This document shows positions 14,836 to 21,842 of a DNA stretch of 30,719 nucleotides, in pieces. Made by a program: the position numbers and the translations under genes. The notes beneath the pieces are model-generated. The model was not told where the DNA came from. It saw nothing but the letters and a program-made list of their open reading frames with translations, and did no database searches. Within the stretch, counting starts at the first letter, position 1, and each line of letters starts with the position of its first letter. The DNA is from JAZMZS01 sp045580775 (GTDB lineage Bacteria > Bacillota > Clostridia > Oscillospirales > CAG-272), in contig JAZNOK010000004.1 in the NCBI GenBank assembly GCA_045580775.1, positions 1-30,719 of the forward strand, given 5' to 3'.

Positions 14836-14991
14836 TTACTTGCTTTCCTTCTTTGTGCTCTCGCACTGCTGGTTAGCTATACCGCAGCTTGTCTTGCATG
14901 CGGACTGGCAAGAGGTCTGGCACTCACCGCAACCGCCGTTCTTTGCACTTGCACAAAGGTTCTTTGTCTGTAGAGTTGTAATACGTTTCAT
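14836..14991 (-). CDS. scfA: SCIFF ribosomally synthesised peptide precursor (ScfA-like)
   Basis: A 51-codon gene encoding the six-cysteines-in-forty-five (SCIFF) precursor, a ribosomally made peptide found across Clostridia and modified by the adjacent radical SAM maturase. The core reads CGECQTSCQSACKTSC (Cys21, 24, 28, 32, 36) and ends with QQCE (Cys43), the expected six-cysteine spacing. An extra cysteine, Cys13, occurs in the leader segment NLCASAKNG. GGAGG lies about 9 nt upstream of the ATG, and a perfect promoter is at 15027-15055. The mature product's function is unknown in the field. Confidence 0.93.
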   Translation of the reverse strand: MKRITTLQTKNLCASAKNGGCGECQTSCQSACKTSCGIANQQCESTKKESK

Positions 14992-15026
14992 GATCTATAT
15001 CCTCCATACAACGAATATTTTTGTTT

Positions 15027-15055
15027 ATTATATCACACAGATGCTCTATTGTCAA
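15027..15055 (-). promoter_or_regulatory. Promoter of the SCIFF operon
   Basis: Minus-strand TTGACA (15050-15055), 17-nt spacer and TATAAT (15027-15032), a perfect consensus that suggests strong constitutive expression. The DNA between here and the GH3 terminator (15056-15183) shows no gene. Confidence 0.9.
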
Positions 15056-15183
15056 TCGACCAAGCGAAAAAAACAACACCGCAACGTCACATTTTTTTGC
15101 TGTTTTCTGTAATCTTCTCCAAAGATATCGCCCGCAGTCATGGCAAAGCACACATCCCTATACACAACTACTACGCTAAAAGT

Positions 15184-15214
15184 ACGGGGATACCTTGCAA
15201 AAAGGTATCCCCGT
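15184..15214 (-). terminator. Terminator of the GH3 glycosidase gene
   Basis: A perfect 13-bp stem, ACGGGGATACCTT (15184-15196) with its complement (15202-15214), and a 5-nt loop begin 6 nt after the stop codon. The minus-strand tail ACTTTTAG gives a short T-run. Confidence 0.85.
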
Positions 15215-15219
15215 GAGCG

Positions 15220-17544
15220 TCAGAATGTGTAGCTCGGTCCCTGCTCATTGGAGCTTGCATCAAGCTCCACCTTGTTTGCGGTTGCTTCTCCTCTGAGGAT
15301 CGCATTGGCAGCATCCATTATCTCAAATATTTTCGACTCTGGCCAGTTTCGTCTATCCACGAACATTCTCGGCACAAGATAGCGGGATGCGTAGATATGC
15401 TTGTTTTTCATAGTATGGCCGTTCTTCTCAACCTCATCGGCAAATTCCTTGGACGGGAACATGGAGTCAAAGAAGAAGGCTCTTACCGACTCAAAACAGG
15501 GGCGTGTGGCAATATCGCCAAACGTGGTAGTCATATCGATCATCAGCTGAGGCTCGTTTACAGCGTCGCGGTGTATCTTTACAGTGAGGGGCGTGTGCAT
15601 GCAATCAGGCCCTACATACACCGTGTATTCACCCGCGGTGGTATTCCACTTGTTGTTTTCTACATTGAAGAAAGCAAACCAACGCTCGTCCATCTCAAAC
15701 TCTACGGTCTTTGCCTCTCCGGGGGCAAGCTCGATCTTCTCAAAAGCACGCAGCTCACGCACAGGGCGTTTAACCTCACTCGGAGAAGTGTAACCTACAT
15801 ACAGCTGTACGGTCTCCTTACCGGTGAACGCTCCCGTGTTCTTCACGGTAACTTTTACCTTATCGCCGTCAACGGAAATATCCTCATAGCTGTATGTGGT
15901 ATATGAAATACCGTATCCGAATGGGAAGTTGACATCGATCTTTCTCTTGTCATACCATCTATATCCGACGAATATACCCTCAGAGTAATTACACTCATTG
16001 TATTCGCCCGGGAAATCCAAAAAGCACGGAGTGTCCTCAAGTCTCTTCGGGAAGGTCTCTGCAAGCTTTCCTGAAGGGTTGACATCACCGAACACAACTC
16101 TCGTGATCGCTCCACCGAGTGCCTGACCGCCGAGATAAGCACACAGCAGTGCCTGAGCCGAGTCTAGCCACGGCATCTCTACAGGAGAACCTACCAGAAG
16201 CACAACTGCGGTGTTCGGCTGTGCCTCGCATACCGCACGGATAAGTTCATTGTGAGACTGAGGCATACGCATGTGCACTCTGTCTCTGCCCTCCGTCTCG
16301 TAATACTCAGGCATACCTGCAAAGATAAGTGCACGTCCGCATTTCTTTGCCGCCTCTACAGCCTCAGCAATAAGAGCGTCGTTCGGTGCTTCTTCACTCA
16401 AAGAGTAGCCCTGTGCATATACGGTATTCTCCTGACCGTTGCACTCATGTATGTGCTCAAGAAGATTATCTATCTTGTACGGTTCGACATGGCTCGAACC
16501 GCCGCCCTGGTATCTGGGCTTCAGTGCAAACTCACCAATGACAGCGAGAGGCTGTTTTTTGTCGAAGGGAAGGACACTGTTGTTGTTCTTGAGCAGTACC
16601 ATGCACTCATCGCACAGACTCGATGCGATAAGGTGGTTTGCTTCAAGGTCGGAGGGTGCGGGATCCTGCTCGACACAAAGCTCACTCATGACCTTGAGTA
16701 TCCTCAATACAGCCTTGTCAAGTACCGCCTCGTCAAGCTCACCTGACATAACAGCATTGTAGATCTCGCGGTCTCTCTGACCGTAAGCTCCCTGACCGGG
16801 CATCTCGAGATCGCTTCCTGATTCGAGAGAAAGCACCCTGTCACGCATAGCGTTCCAGTCACTCATCACGAAACCTTCAAATCCCCATTCATCACGAAGG
16901 ATATCGGTAAGCAGCCACTTGCTCTGTGATGCCTGCTTGCCGTTTATTCTATTGTATGAATGCATGATGGTTTTGGGAGCGGACTCTTTTACTACTATCT
17001 CAAACGCCCTCAGATATATTTCACGCAATGTACGCATATCGACATTGGCACTCGAGGAATGGCGACGAGTCTCCTGATTGTTCACTGCAAAGTGCTTGGC
17101 ACAGGCAGCTACACCCTCGCTCTGCACTCCGCGTATAAAGCTCGACGCGAGCGTTCCCGCCAGATACGGATCCTCCGAATAATACTCGAAATTACGTCCG
17201 CACAACGGGGAGCGTTTTATATTCAGACCGGGTCCGAGAAGAACGCCCACCTGCTCGCTCTTGCACTCGGTAGCGATCGTTTTTCCTACCTTGTAGATAA
17301 GGTCACGGTTCCACGAACACGCCTGTGTAGAAGCCGAAGGAAAGCAGGTCGCAAGCACGGTGGTGTTGTACTCACTGCTGCCGTTTATCTTTGCTCTCTT
17401 GCGGAGTCCGGAAGGACCGTCACACATCATGACAGGCTCAACGCCTACCCGCTCTGCCCCGGGGGTATGCCACGCATCATGTCCGGATGCAAACGCACAC
17501 TTCTCCTCAAGTGTCATCTCACTAAGTATTTTCTTGATATCCAT
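15220..17544 (-). CDS. Glycoside hydrolase family 3 beta-glycosidase
   Basis: A 774-residue GH3 enzyme, probably a beta-glucosidase or related exo-acting glycosidase. The N-terminal barrel contains DGPSGLR, the KHFAVNNQE substrate loop and the nucleophile in GFVMSDW (Asp about residue 229). The C-terminal alpha/beta sandwich follows (ALIFAGMPEYYETEGRDR, with a likely acid/base region). A fibronectin-III-like domain (VTVKNTGAFTGKETVQLYVG) comes next, then a C-terminal extension of about 85 residues. There is no signal peptide, so it acts on imported oligosaccharides. The start at 17544 (MDIKKILSEMTLEEK) matches family starts; GAGG lies about 10 nt upstream. The reading from 17667 runs through the promoter. 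Specificity cannot be decided from sequence alone. Confidence 0.92.
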   Translation of the reverse strand: MDIKKILSEMTLEEKCAFASGHDAWHTPGAERVGVEPVMMCDGPSGLRKRAKINGSSEYNTTVLATCFPSASTQACSWNRDLIYKVGKTIATECKSEQVGVLLGPGLNIKRSPLCGRNFEYYSEDPYLAGTLASSFIRGVQSEGVAACAKHFAVNNQETRRHSSSANVDMRTLREIYLRAFEIVVKESAPKTIMHSYNRINGKQASQSKWLLTDILRDEWGFEGFVMSDWNAMRDRVLSLESGSDLEMPGQGAYGQRDREIYNAVMSGELDEAVLDKAVLRILKVMSELCVEQDPAPSDLEANHLIASSLCDECMVLLKNNNSVLPFDKKQPLAVIGEFALKPRYQGGGSSHVEPYKIDNLLEHIHECNGQENTVYAQGYSLSEEAPNDALIAEAVEAAKKCGRALIFAGMPEYYETEGRDRVHMRMPQSHNELIRAVCEAQPNTAVVLLVGSPVEMPWLDSAQALLCAYLGGQALGGAITRVVFGDVNPSGKLAETFPKRLEDTPCFLDFPGEYNECNYSEGIFVGYRWYDKRKIDVNFPFGYGISYTTYSYEDISVDGDKVKVTVKNTGAFTGKETVQLYVGYTSPSEVKRPVRELRAFEKIELAPGEAKTVEFEMDERWFAFFNVENNKWNTTAGEYTVYVGPDCMHTPLTVKIHRDAVNEPQLMIDMTTTFGDIATRPCFESVRAFFFDSMFPSKEFADEVEKNGHTMKNKHIYASRYLVPRMFVDRRNWPESKIFEIMDAANAILRGEATANKVELDASSNEQGPSYTF

Positions 17545-17616
17545 ATTATGTATACCTCGTACAGTTTTTTCTGTTTTGTGCTTTTTGCAGTTGCTATAAT
17601 ACTGCAATATAAGTAT

Positions 17617-17646
17617 ATCATACACAAAGCTCACAGTACAAGTCAA
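17617..17646 (-). promoter_or_regulatory. Promoter of the GH3 gene
   Basis: Minus-strand TTGACT (17641-17646), 18-nt spacer and TATGAT (17617-17622), giving a leader of about 65 nt. No operator-like palindrome is obvious. Confidence 0.65.
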
Positions 17647-17743
17647 ATAAACAAAAAGGATGGACAATTATTGCGGTGTTTTCTGTATGAAGGTTTGCTC
17701 GGTATTGTTAGATGCACTCTGACTGTCAAATACAGTTTTACAC

Positions 17744-17786
17744 AAAAACGCCCGCACGGAACGTATATCCGCAAGGGCGTTTTTTG
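17744..17786 (-). terminator. Terminator of the O-antigen ligase-like gene
   Basis: AAAAACGCCC (17744-17753) pairs with GGGCGTTTTT (about 17775-17784), with an inner CGGA/TCCG stem, five nucleotides after the stop codon of the upstream minus-strand gene. A- and T-runs flank it on both sides. Confidence 0.85.
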
Positions 17787-17791
17787 TTATG

Positions 17792-19177
17792 CTATATCAG
17801 AGAAGAACGTGACTGTGATATCTGCTCATCCCTTTTTGCCTTAGATAAAGCAGAGATCATGAATGCACAGTTGAGCAAAAATACAGTCGGAAAAGGTGTA
17901 AATATTCCGGTATCGGTCACACCCGACAGCAAAACTCCTATATACATCAGGCATATCAACCATCCAAAGGATGTGGTTCGTTTGAGCAATAGGTCGAGGC
18001 GGTAGTAGAACTGATACATGTAAGCAACAATTCCGACAATACCGAGACTGCCTACTATCTGACTGATGAAATTGTGATACCAGTTCATCTCAAACAGTCC
18101 CGGCTGATAGCAATCCTCGTTTCCTGTATATCCCAAACCCCTTCCAAACACCGGAGCTGAGAAAAAGTCGGATACCGAACGACGCATCAGCTCTATTCTT
18201 GACTCGCCAAGGTTGATAAAGCCGTCGCCAAACTCGGTTCTGCCAAGATAAAAATACAAGATCTCATCCTTCATCACAAACACTCCTATGACAAGAGCGG
18301 CAAATACAAAGGCAAAGAGCCATTTTTTCTTCTTTGCGGTTGCGATAAAGTACACCATACATATCAAAAACTGAACAGATCCAAACAGCAACCCCATTCT
18401 GGAGCCTGAGAGAAGGCACGCACAATAGATCAGCACACCGCCTATCATGTATCTCAGTTTTTTTCTTGCACAGAAAAAGGCAAAAGGCATTGTGAGCAAA
18501 TAATAGGACACTGCTACATTTCGAAACGGATTGTAAGCGAGAACTTCAACTATCTGCTGGGTCTTTGTAAATTCACTGAGATTAAGCAGATAATACATCA
18601 CCATGACAGCCCCGAGAAAGATACCCGAGTCGCACATGGCACGGACAAACTCGTACTGAAGTCCCTGCACATCCTCTCCGTCCCACAGTGTGTACAAAAG
18701 GGCACACAGAGCTGTCATGCCAAAGCCAAGGAAAAGAACGTAATAAATGTTCCCTATCTCAAAATACTCCTCACGGCTAATGGAAAACGCTCCTCCGACC
18801 GTCACTGATACCGAAACAAACAGCATTGGCAGGAACACCTTGTTTTTGCGGAATTTTTTCTTGTGTCTGACTATGTTGTATATCATCGAACCGAACACAG
18901 CAACGGCACCAAGGCACAGCCATGCTGCTCTGTTGATATCCTCTCCCATGATATTCATCAACGTAACAATGAGAAAAGCGATCGGATACAGCATCCTTGC
19001 ACAGTCACGCAAAACCAAAAGCTGTCCTGACAGCAGCAATATCATGACCGTTGCTGCCGCAAGCTCAAAATTAAACACAACGCCTACAGCCGAGACAACT
19101 ATACACACAAAAAGATACAGATATGAAGTGTAAAAACGTCTGAGTGCCGCGACCGGGCGGTTAATACTATCGTTCAT
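17792..19177 (-). CDS. O-antigen ligase/polymerase (Wzy/WaaL-like) family membrane protein
   Basis: A 461-residue polytopic membrane protein with about ten to twelve hydrophobic segments. The large extracytoplasmic loop, late in the sequence, holds GRGLGYTGNEDCYQPG and then WYHNFISQIVGSLGIVG, the His-containing signature expected of the O-antigen ligase/polymerase superfamily, which joins lipid-linked glycans. In a Gram-positive cell the product would be a capsular or wall glycan, not lipopolysaccharide (inference). No glycosyltransferases are adjacent, so its pathway partners lie elsewhere. GGAGA lies 8 nt before the ATG. A small GAACGC-ATTC-GCGTTC hairpin (19191-19206) separates it from the DUF1294 gene, with which it is probably co-transcribed. 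Confidence 0.75.
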   Translation of the reverse strand: MNDSINRPVAALRRFYTSYLYLFVCIVVSAVGVVFNFELAAATVMILLLSGQLLVLRDCARMLYPIAFLIVTLMNIMGEDINRAAWLCLGAVAVFGSMIYNIVRHKKKFRKNKVFLPMLFVSVSVTVGGAFSISREEYFEIGNIYYVLFLGFGMTALCALLYTLWDGEDVQGLQYEFVRAMCDSGIFLGAVMVMYYLLNLSEFTKTQQIVEVLAYNPFRNVAVSYYLLTMPFAFFCARKKLRYMIGGVLIYCACLLSGSRMGLLFGSVQFLICMVYFIATAKKKKWLFAFVFAALVIGVFVMKDEILYFYLGRTEFGDGFINLGESRIELMRRSVSDFFSAPVFGRGLGYTGNEDCYQPGLFEMNWYHNFISQIVGSLGIVGIVAYMYQFYYRLDLLLKRTTSFGWLICLMYIGVLLSGVTDTGIFTPFPTVFLLNCAFMISALSKAKRDEQISQSRSSLI

Positions 19178-19230
19178 TGCGGTCTCCTACGAACGCATTC
19201 GCGTTCAGCTAAGATAATAATTGATCATGT

Positions 19231-19512
19231 CTACAGAACAAACGCCAAAAACGCCACAGTGTATACAAGCGTCCACAACAGTGCCGCCGTACTCGTCAGC
19301 ACAATAATGAAAGTATGTTGAGTCTTGTGTCTGATCCATAGCATACACAAAAGCATGCACAAAGCTCCTCCTGCGGCAGAGCACAGGCAAAGCATTCTCT
19401 CACTCACCCTAGTGCCAAAATTCTTGCTGGCCGAAAGCTTGTCATACAAACAAAGCACCGTACCCACCGTGGATATTAAAGCTATGTATGAAAAAAACAA
19501 AACTGTCTGCAT
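19231..19512 (-). CDS. DUF1294 family small membrane protein
   Basis: A 93-residue protein with about four hydrophobic helices. It carries DUF1294 markers: YDKLSAS, then RVSERMLCLCSAAGGALCMLLCMLWIRHKTQH, which contains the conserved R-V-S/P-E, double Gly and RHKT-H elements. The family has no known function. The start at 19512 has AGGAAA 7 nt upstream and a promoter at 19558-19586. The stop is 53 nt before the O-antigen ligase-like gene, suggesting one transcript. An overlapping reading at 19205-19390 in another frame has no support. Confidence 0.83.
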   Translation of the reverse strand: MQTVLFFSYIALISTVGTVLCLYDKLSASKNFGTRVSERMLCLCSAAGGALCMLLCMLWIRHKTQHTFIIVLTSTAALLWTLVYTVAFLAFVL

Positions 19513-19557
19513 TTTCTGTTTCCTTACAATACTACAAATAGTTTTTCATCTCCTTAT

Positions 19558-19586
19558 ATAATATCACATCCTATGACGATTTGCAA
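19558..19586 (-). promoter_or_regulatory. Promoter of the DUF1294-O-antigen ligase operon
   Basis: Minus-strand TTGCAA (19581-19586), 17-nt spacer and TATTAT (19558-19563). Confidence 0.65.
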
Positions 19587-19878
19587 GTACAATATTTAAG
19601 AGAGAGTATCGCATCCAAACAATCTTATCGGAGATGGCAGCAGTGTTTTTTTACACTTGCATCAGATCCTTCGTTGGACTTGCACATGACAGGCCGGAGG
19701 GTTATTTGAAAAGGATCTTCGCAAATTCCAATACAAAAAAACAGGGAAAACCCGCATCTGTCGAATTTTCCCTGTATTGGCATTAATCAAAGCGGGCGGG
19801 ATCGCTCATTTGATCGGTTGGATATATTCAAGTCCCGGTTTGCTTTTTCTCCGGAAATATACATCCCGCTTTTCACAT
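19587..19878. other. Noncoding, hairpin-rich intergenic region
   Basis: About 290 bp lie between the sialidase-like gene and the DUF1294 promoter with no supported coding sequence. It contains several inverted repeats. AGTGT/ACACT (19642-19657) has a T-rich loop, and GATCCTT/AAGGATC (19665-19717) has a 39-nt loop. The terminator is at 19728-19780. GCGGGAT (19796-19802) is inverted as ATCCCGC (19863-19869), with AAAGCGGG (19789-19796) matching CCCGCTTT (19865-19872). The last pair would fold the 3' untranslated region of the sialidase-like mRNA into a long hairpin. No known riboswitch or small RNA family is recognised. Confidence 0.5.
19728..19780 (-). terminator. Terminator of the lipoprotein pair
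   Basis: On the minus strand ACAGGGAAAA (from 19766-19775) pairs with TTTTCCCTGT (from 19741-19750), followed by a run of T residues (A-run 19735-19741). An outer CCAATA (19728-19733)/TATTGG (19775-19780) match flanks the T-run. It lies about 100 nt beyond the sialidase-like stop codon. Confidence 0.82.
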
Positions 19879-21762
19879 TTAATTGAACGAAACGTCTATC
19901 CACGTATCCTTTTTCGCGATATCAACACCGCTGAGAGTATCCAGCTCTGACTTCTTTGCCTTATCTGAGTTCTGAAGATTCAGACATATACACATATTGT
20001 CTATCTTCTCGGAAAGAGCGGAGCTTAATACGCATACCTCAACACTGTATCCGTGGTCAGTATCCTCGTCATATCCTACTGTTCCGTTTACCTTCTTTGC
20101 AAACTCAACACCGCTCTTGTCCAGTGACACGAACTTCTTTCCGTCGAAACGGTCAAAGCCGACAACGCCCGAGCATCCGACAGTCACTCTGTAGTATCCG
20201 TCAGAACCCTTCTGAGCAAAGTATATCAGCACTGTATCGTTCTTCTCGTCAAGATAATCGTCAAGTCTCTCTACCATGAAGCAGATCCCCTTGTCGCTTT
20301 GTGCCGCACGGACGCTTGCCTGTGCCTGTGACATACTTCCGATAAACAGAGCCTCGTCATTTGTCTTCCAGTCGTCAGCTGCACCGTCAAGATTGGGGGT
20401 CATTTTCGCGGCGGCAATAGCGTGATTGAGGTTGAGCTTTCCGTAGTCGATGGTATTTTCCGTTCTGGTGATAGTAACCTTGTTAAAGCTCTCACCGATA
20501 CCGACAAGAGTATGAGAACCTATAAGTTCAACAGCTCCCCAGTATGAGCCGGATATTCCGTCAAAAGGCTGGTACTCCGTTCCCGAATACTTCTTCCCCT
20601 CAAAATCAAGCATTCTGTAGGACAGAAGGCCCTTTCTCGTATAAGCACACACTACCTCGCCTGATATAAACTGCCTCAGATACGGAGCCGCTCCCGTCCA
20701 CGCTTTGGACTGTTTTTCTGTAGGGCCCTGTTCATTTACTGCAAGGGGCTTTGCCCAGTTATCGGGTGAGTATGAGAGAGATATTCGATAGTTACCCTCT
20801 TTGTCAAGTCTGGTCTCGAGAGCAAGCATAAGCTTCTTCGAGCCGAGCAGCTCTATTCCTACGGGCATCTGGTCTGAATACAACTGCTGTCCCGCACTGA
20901 CCCTCGTAGGAGTCTGCGAGACTATCTGTGCACTGTAAGGCACCGACAAATCTCCGGTCCATGTCGCTCCTCTGTCAAGCGAGCGTACCATAGCTGTACC
21001 TGTGGATGCATCTGCTACGGCTGTATTATAGTAACATGTGGTATTGGTAAAGTATACCTGTACCTCACCTGTAGAGAGCTGCATAGGATAAGGCTCCCAC
21101 GTAGTACCTACATAGATCTTTTTCTGCTCTGACCAGGTTTTTGCGTTATCAGAGCTCTTTTTCATCACTATTCCGTTGAGATGCGGTTTTTCATCATAGT
21201 CACTGCCCTCTCTGTAGGAGCAAACAGCAAGTATCTCGCCGTTGTCAAGAACTACAGCATCGCAGGTAGCATATTTTATATCCTTCTGTTCCTCGTGAAC
21301 AAACAGCTCCGTAGGTGCAGACCAATTCTCAAGATCCGAGGAAGTAATGTAGTATATTGTATCTCCGTGATTTCCCTCCTGATAGAAGAGTATGTAATTT
21401 CCGTCTGCCATCAGCTTCAGTCTGGGATAATACACGGTAGTTGTCTTCAACAGTTTAAAATCCAGCCGCTGCACACTCCTGCGATCAAGCTCAAGGGCGG
21501 CATTCGCGGAATTTGCATGTGAGAGCTCTTTGTTTTCGTTTTTGTTGAGATCATAAAAGGAGTTGATCTTATACTGAGGGTCGGTATTCTGAGTGGGCGA
21601 GGCATCTGCACCTGAACCGGACGATGTGTCCTGTGACGAGTCGGATGTACCTGTCTGTGTCTGCTCACCGGCATTGCTCTCTGTGGGTTGCTTGTCGGTG
21701 CATGAGCATATCACGCATACAACAAGTATTAGGGACAATAGTATTACTGCGTATTTTTTCAT
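19879..21762 (-). CDS. Sialidase-fold (BNR repeat) lipoprotein with C-terminal CBM9-like domain
   Basis: A 627-residue surface lipoprotein. The signal peptide ends in a lipobox ICS-C (Cys21), followed by a Ser/Thr/Gly-rich linker to about residue 65. The middle part is a six-bladed sialidase-type propeller: Asp-box repeats are SSDNAKTW (about 202-209) and an exact SxDxGxTW copy, SLDRGATW (about 261-268). The last 185 residues begin TPNLDGAADDWK and contain DDYLDEKNDTVLIYFAQ, a pattern seen in CBM9-like carbohydrate-binding domains. It may trim or bind host or plant glycans; true sialidase activity is uncertain because I cannot confirm the arginine triad. It lies 80 nt after the solute-binding protein gene, across a hairpin. 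Confidence 0.8.
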   Translation of the reverse strand: MKKYAVILLSLILVVCVICSCTDKQPTESNAGEQTQTGTSDSSQDTSSGSGADASPTQNTDPQYKINSFYDLNKNENKELSHANSANAALELDRRSVQRLDFKLLKTTTVYYPRLKLMADGNYILFYQEGNHGDTIYYITSSDLENWSAPTELFVHEEQKDIKYATCDAVVLDNGEILAVCSYREGSDYDEKPHLNGIVMKKSSDNAKTWSEQKKIYVGTTWEPYPMQLSTGEVQVYFTNTTCYYNTAVADASTGTAMVRSLDRGATWTGDLSVPYSAQIVSQTPTRVSAGQQLYSDQMPVGIELLGSKKLMLALETRLDKEGNYRISLSYSPDNWAKPLAVNEQGPTEKQSKAWTGAAPYLRQFISGEVVCAYTRKGLLSYRMLDFEGKKYSGTEYQPFDGISGSYWGAVELIGSHTLVGIGESFNKVTITRTENTIDYGKLNLNHAIAAAKMTPNLDGAADDWKTNDEALFIGSMSQAQASVRAAQSDKGICFMVERLDDYLDEKNDTVLIYFAQKGSDGYYRVTVGCSGVVGFDRFDGKKFVSLDKSGVEFAKKVNGTVGYDEDTDHGYSVEVCVLSSALSEKIDNMCICLNLQNSDKAKKSELDTLSGVDIAKKDTWIDVSFN

Positions 21763-21783
21763 ATTATCACCGTTATCCTACCG

Positions 21784-21819
21784 AAACACCCGAAAACCAC
21801 ATAGTGTTTTCGGGTGTTT
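21784..21819 (-). terminator. Perfect hairpin between the two lipoprotein genes (possible attenuator)
   Basis: A 14-bp perfect stem, AAACACCCGAAAAC (21784-21797) with its complement (21806-21819), surrounds an 8-nt loop. It begins 23 nt after the solute-binding protein stop. There is no strong T-run on the minus strand, so partial termination or mRNA end protection is more likely than full termination. Confidence 0.6.
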
Positions 21820-21842
21820 GTGGGTCATTATTATGTTTTTGA

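Noticed and set aside
19205..19390. Minus-strand reading overlapping the DUF1294 gene
   Set aside because: Different frame from a gene with clear DUF1294 motifs, no ribosome site and no recognisable protein features.
19532..19549. Five-codon reading (ATG to TAG) after AAGGAG, a possible leader peptide of the DUF1294 operon
   Set aside because: The AAGGAG coincides with the predicted transcription start, so it would not be available as a ribosome site.
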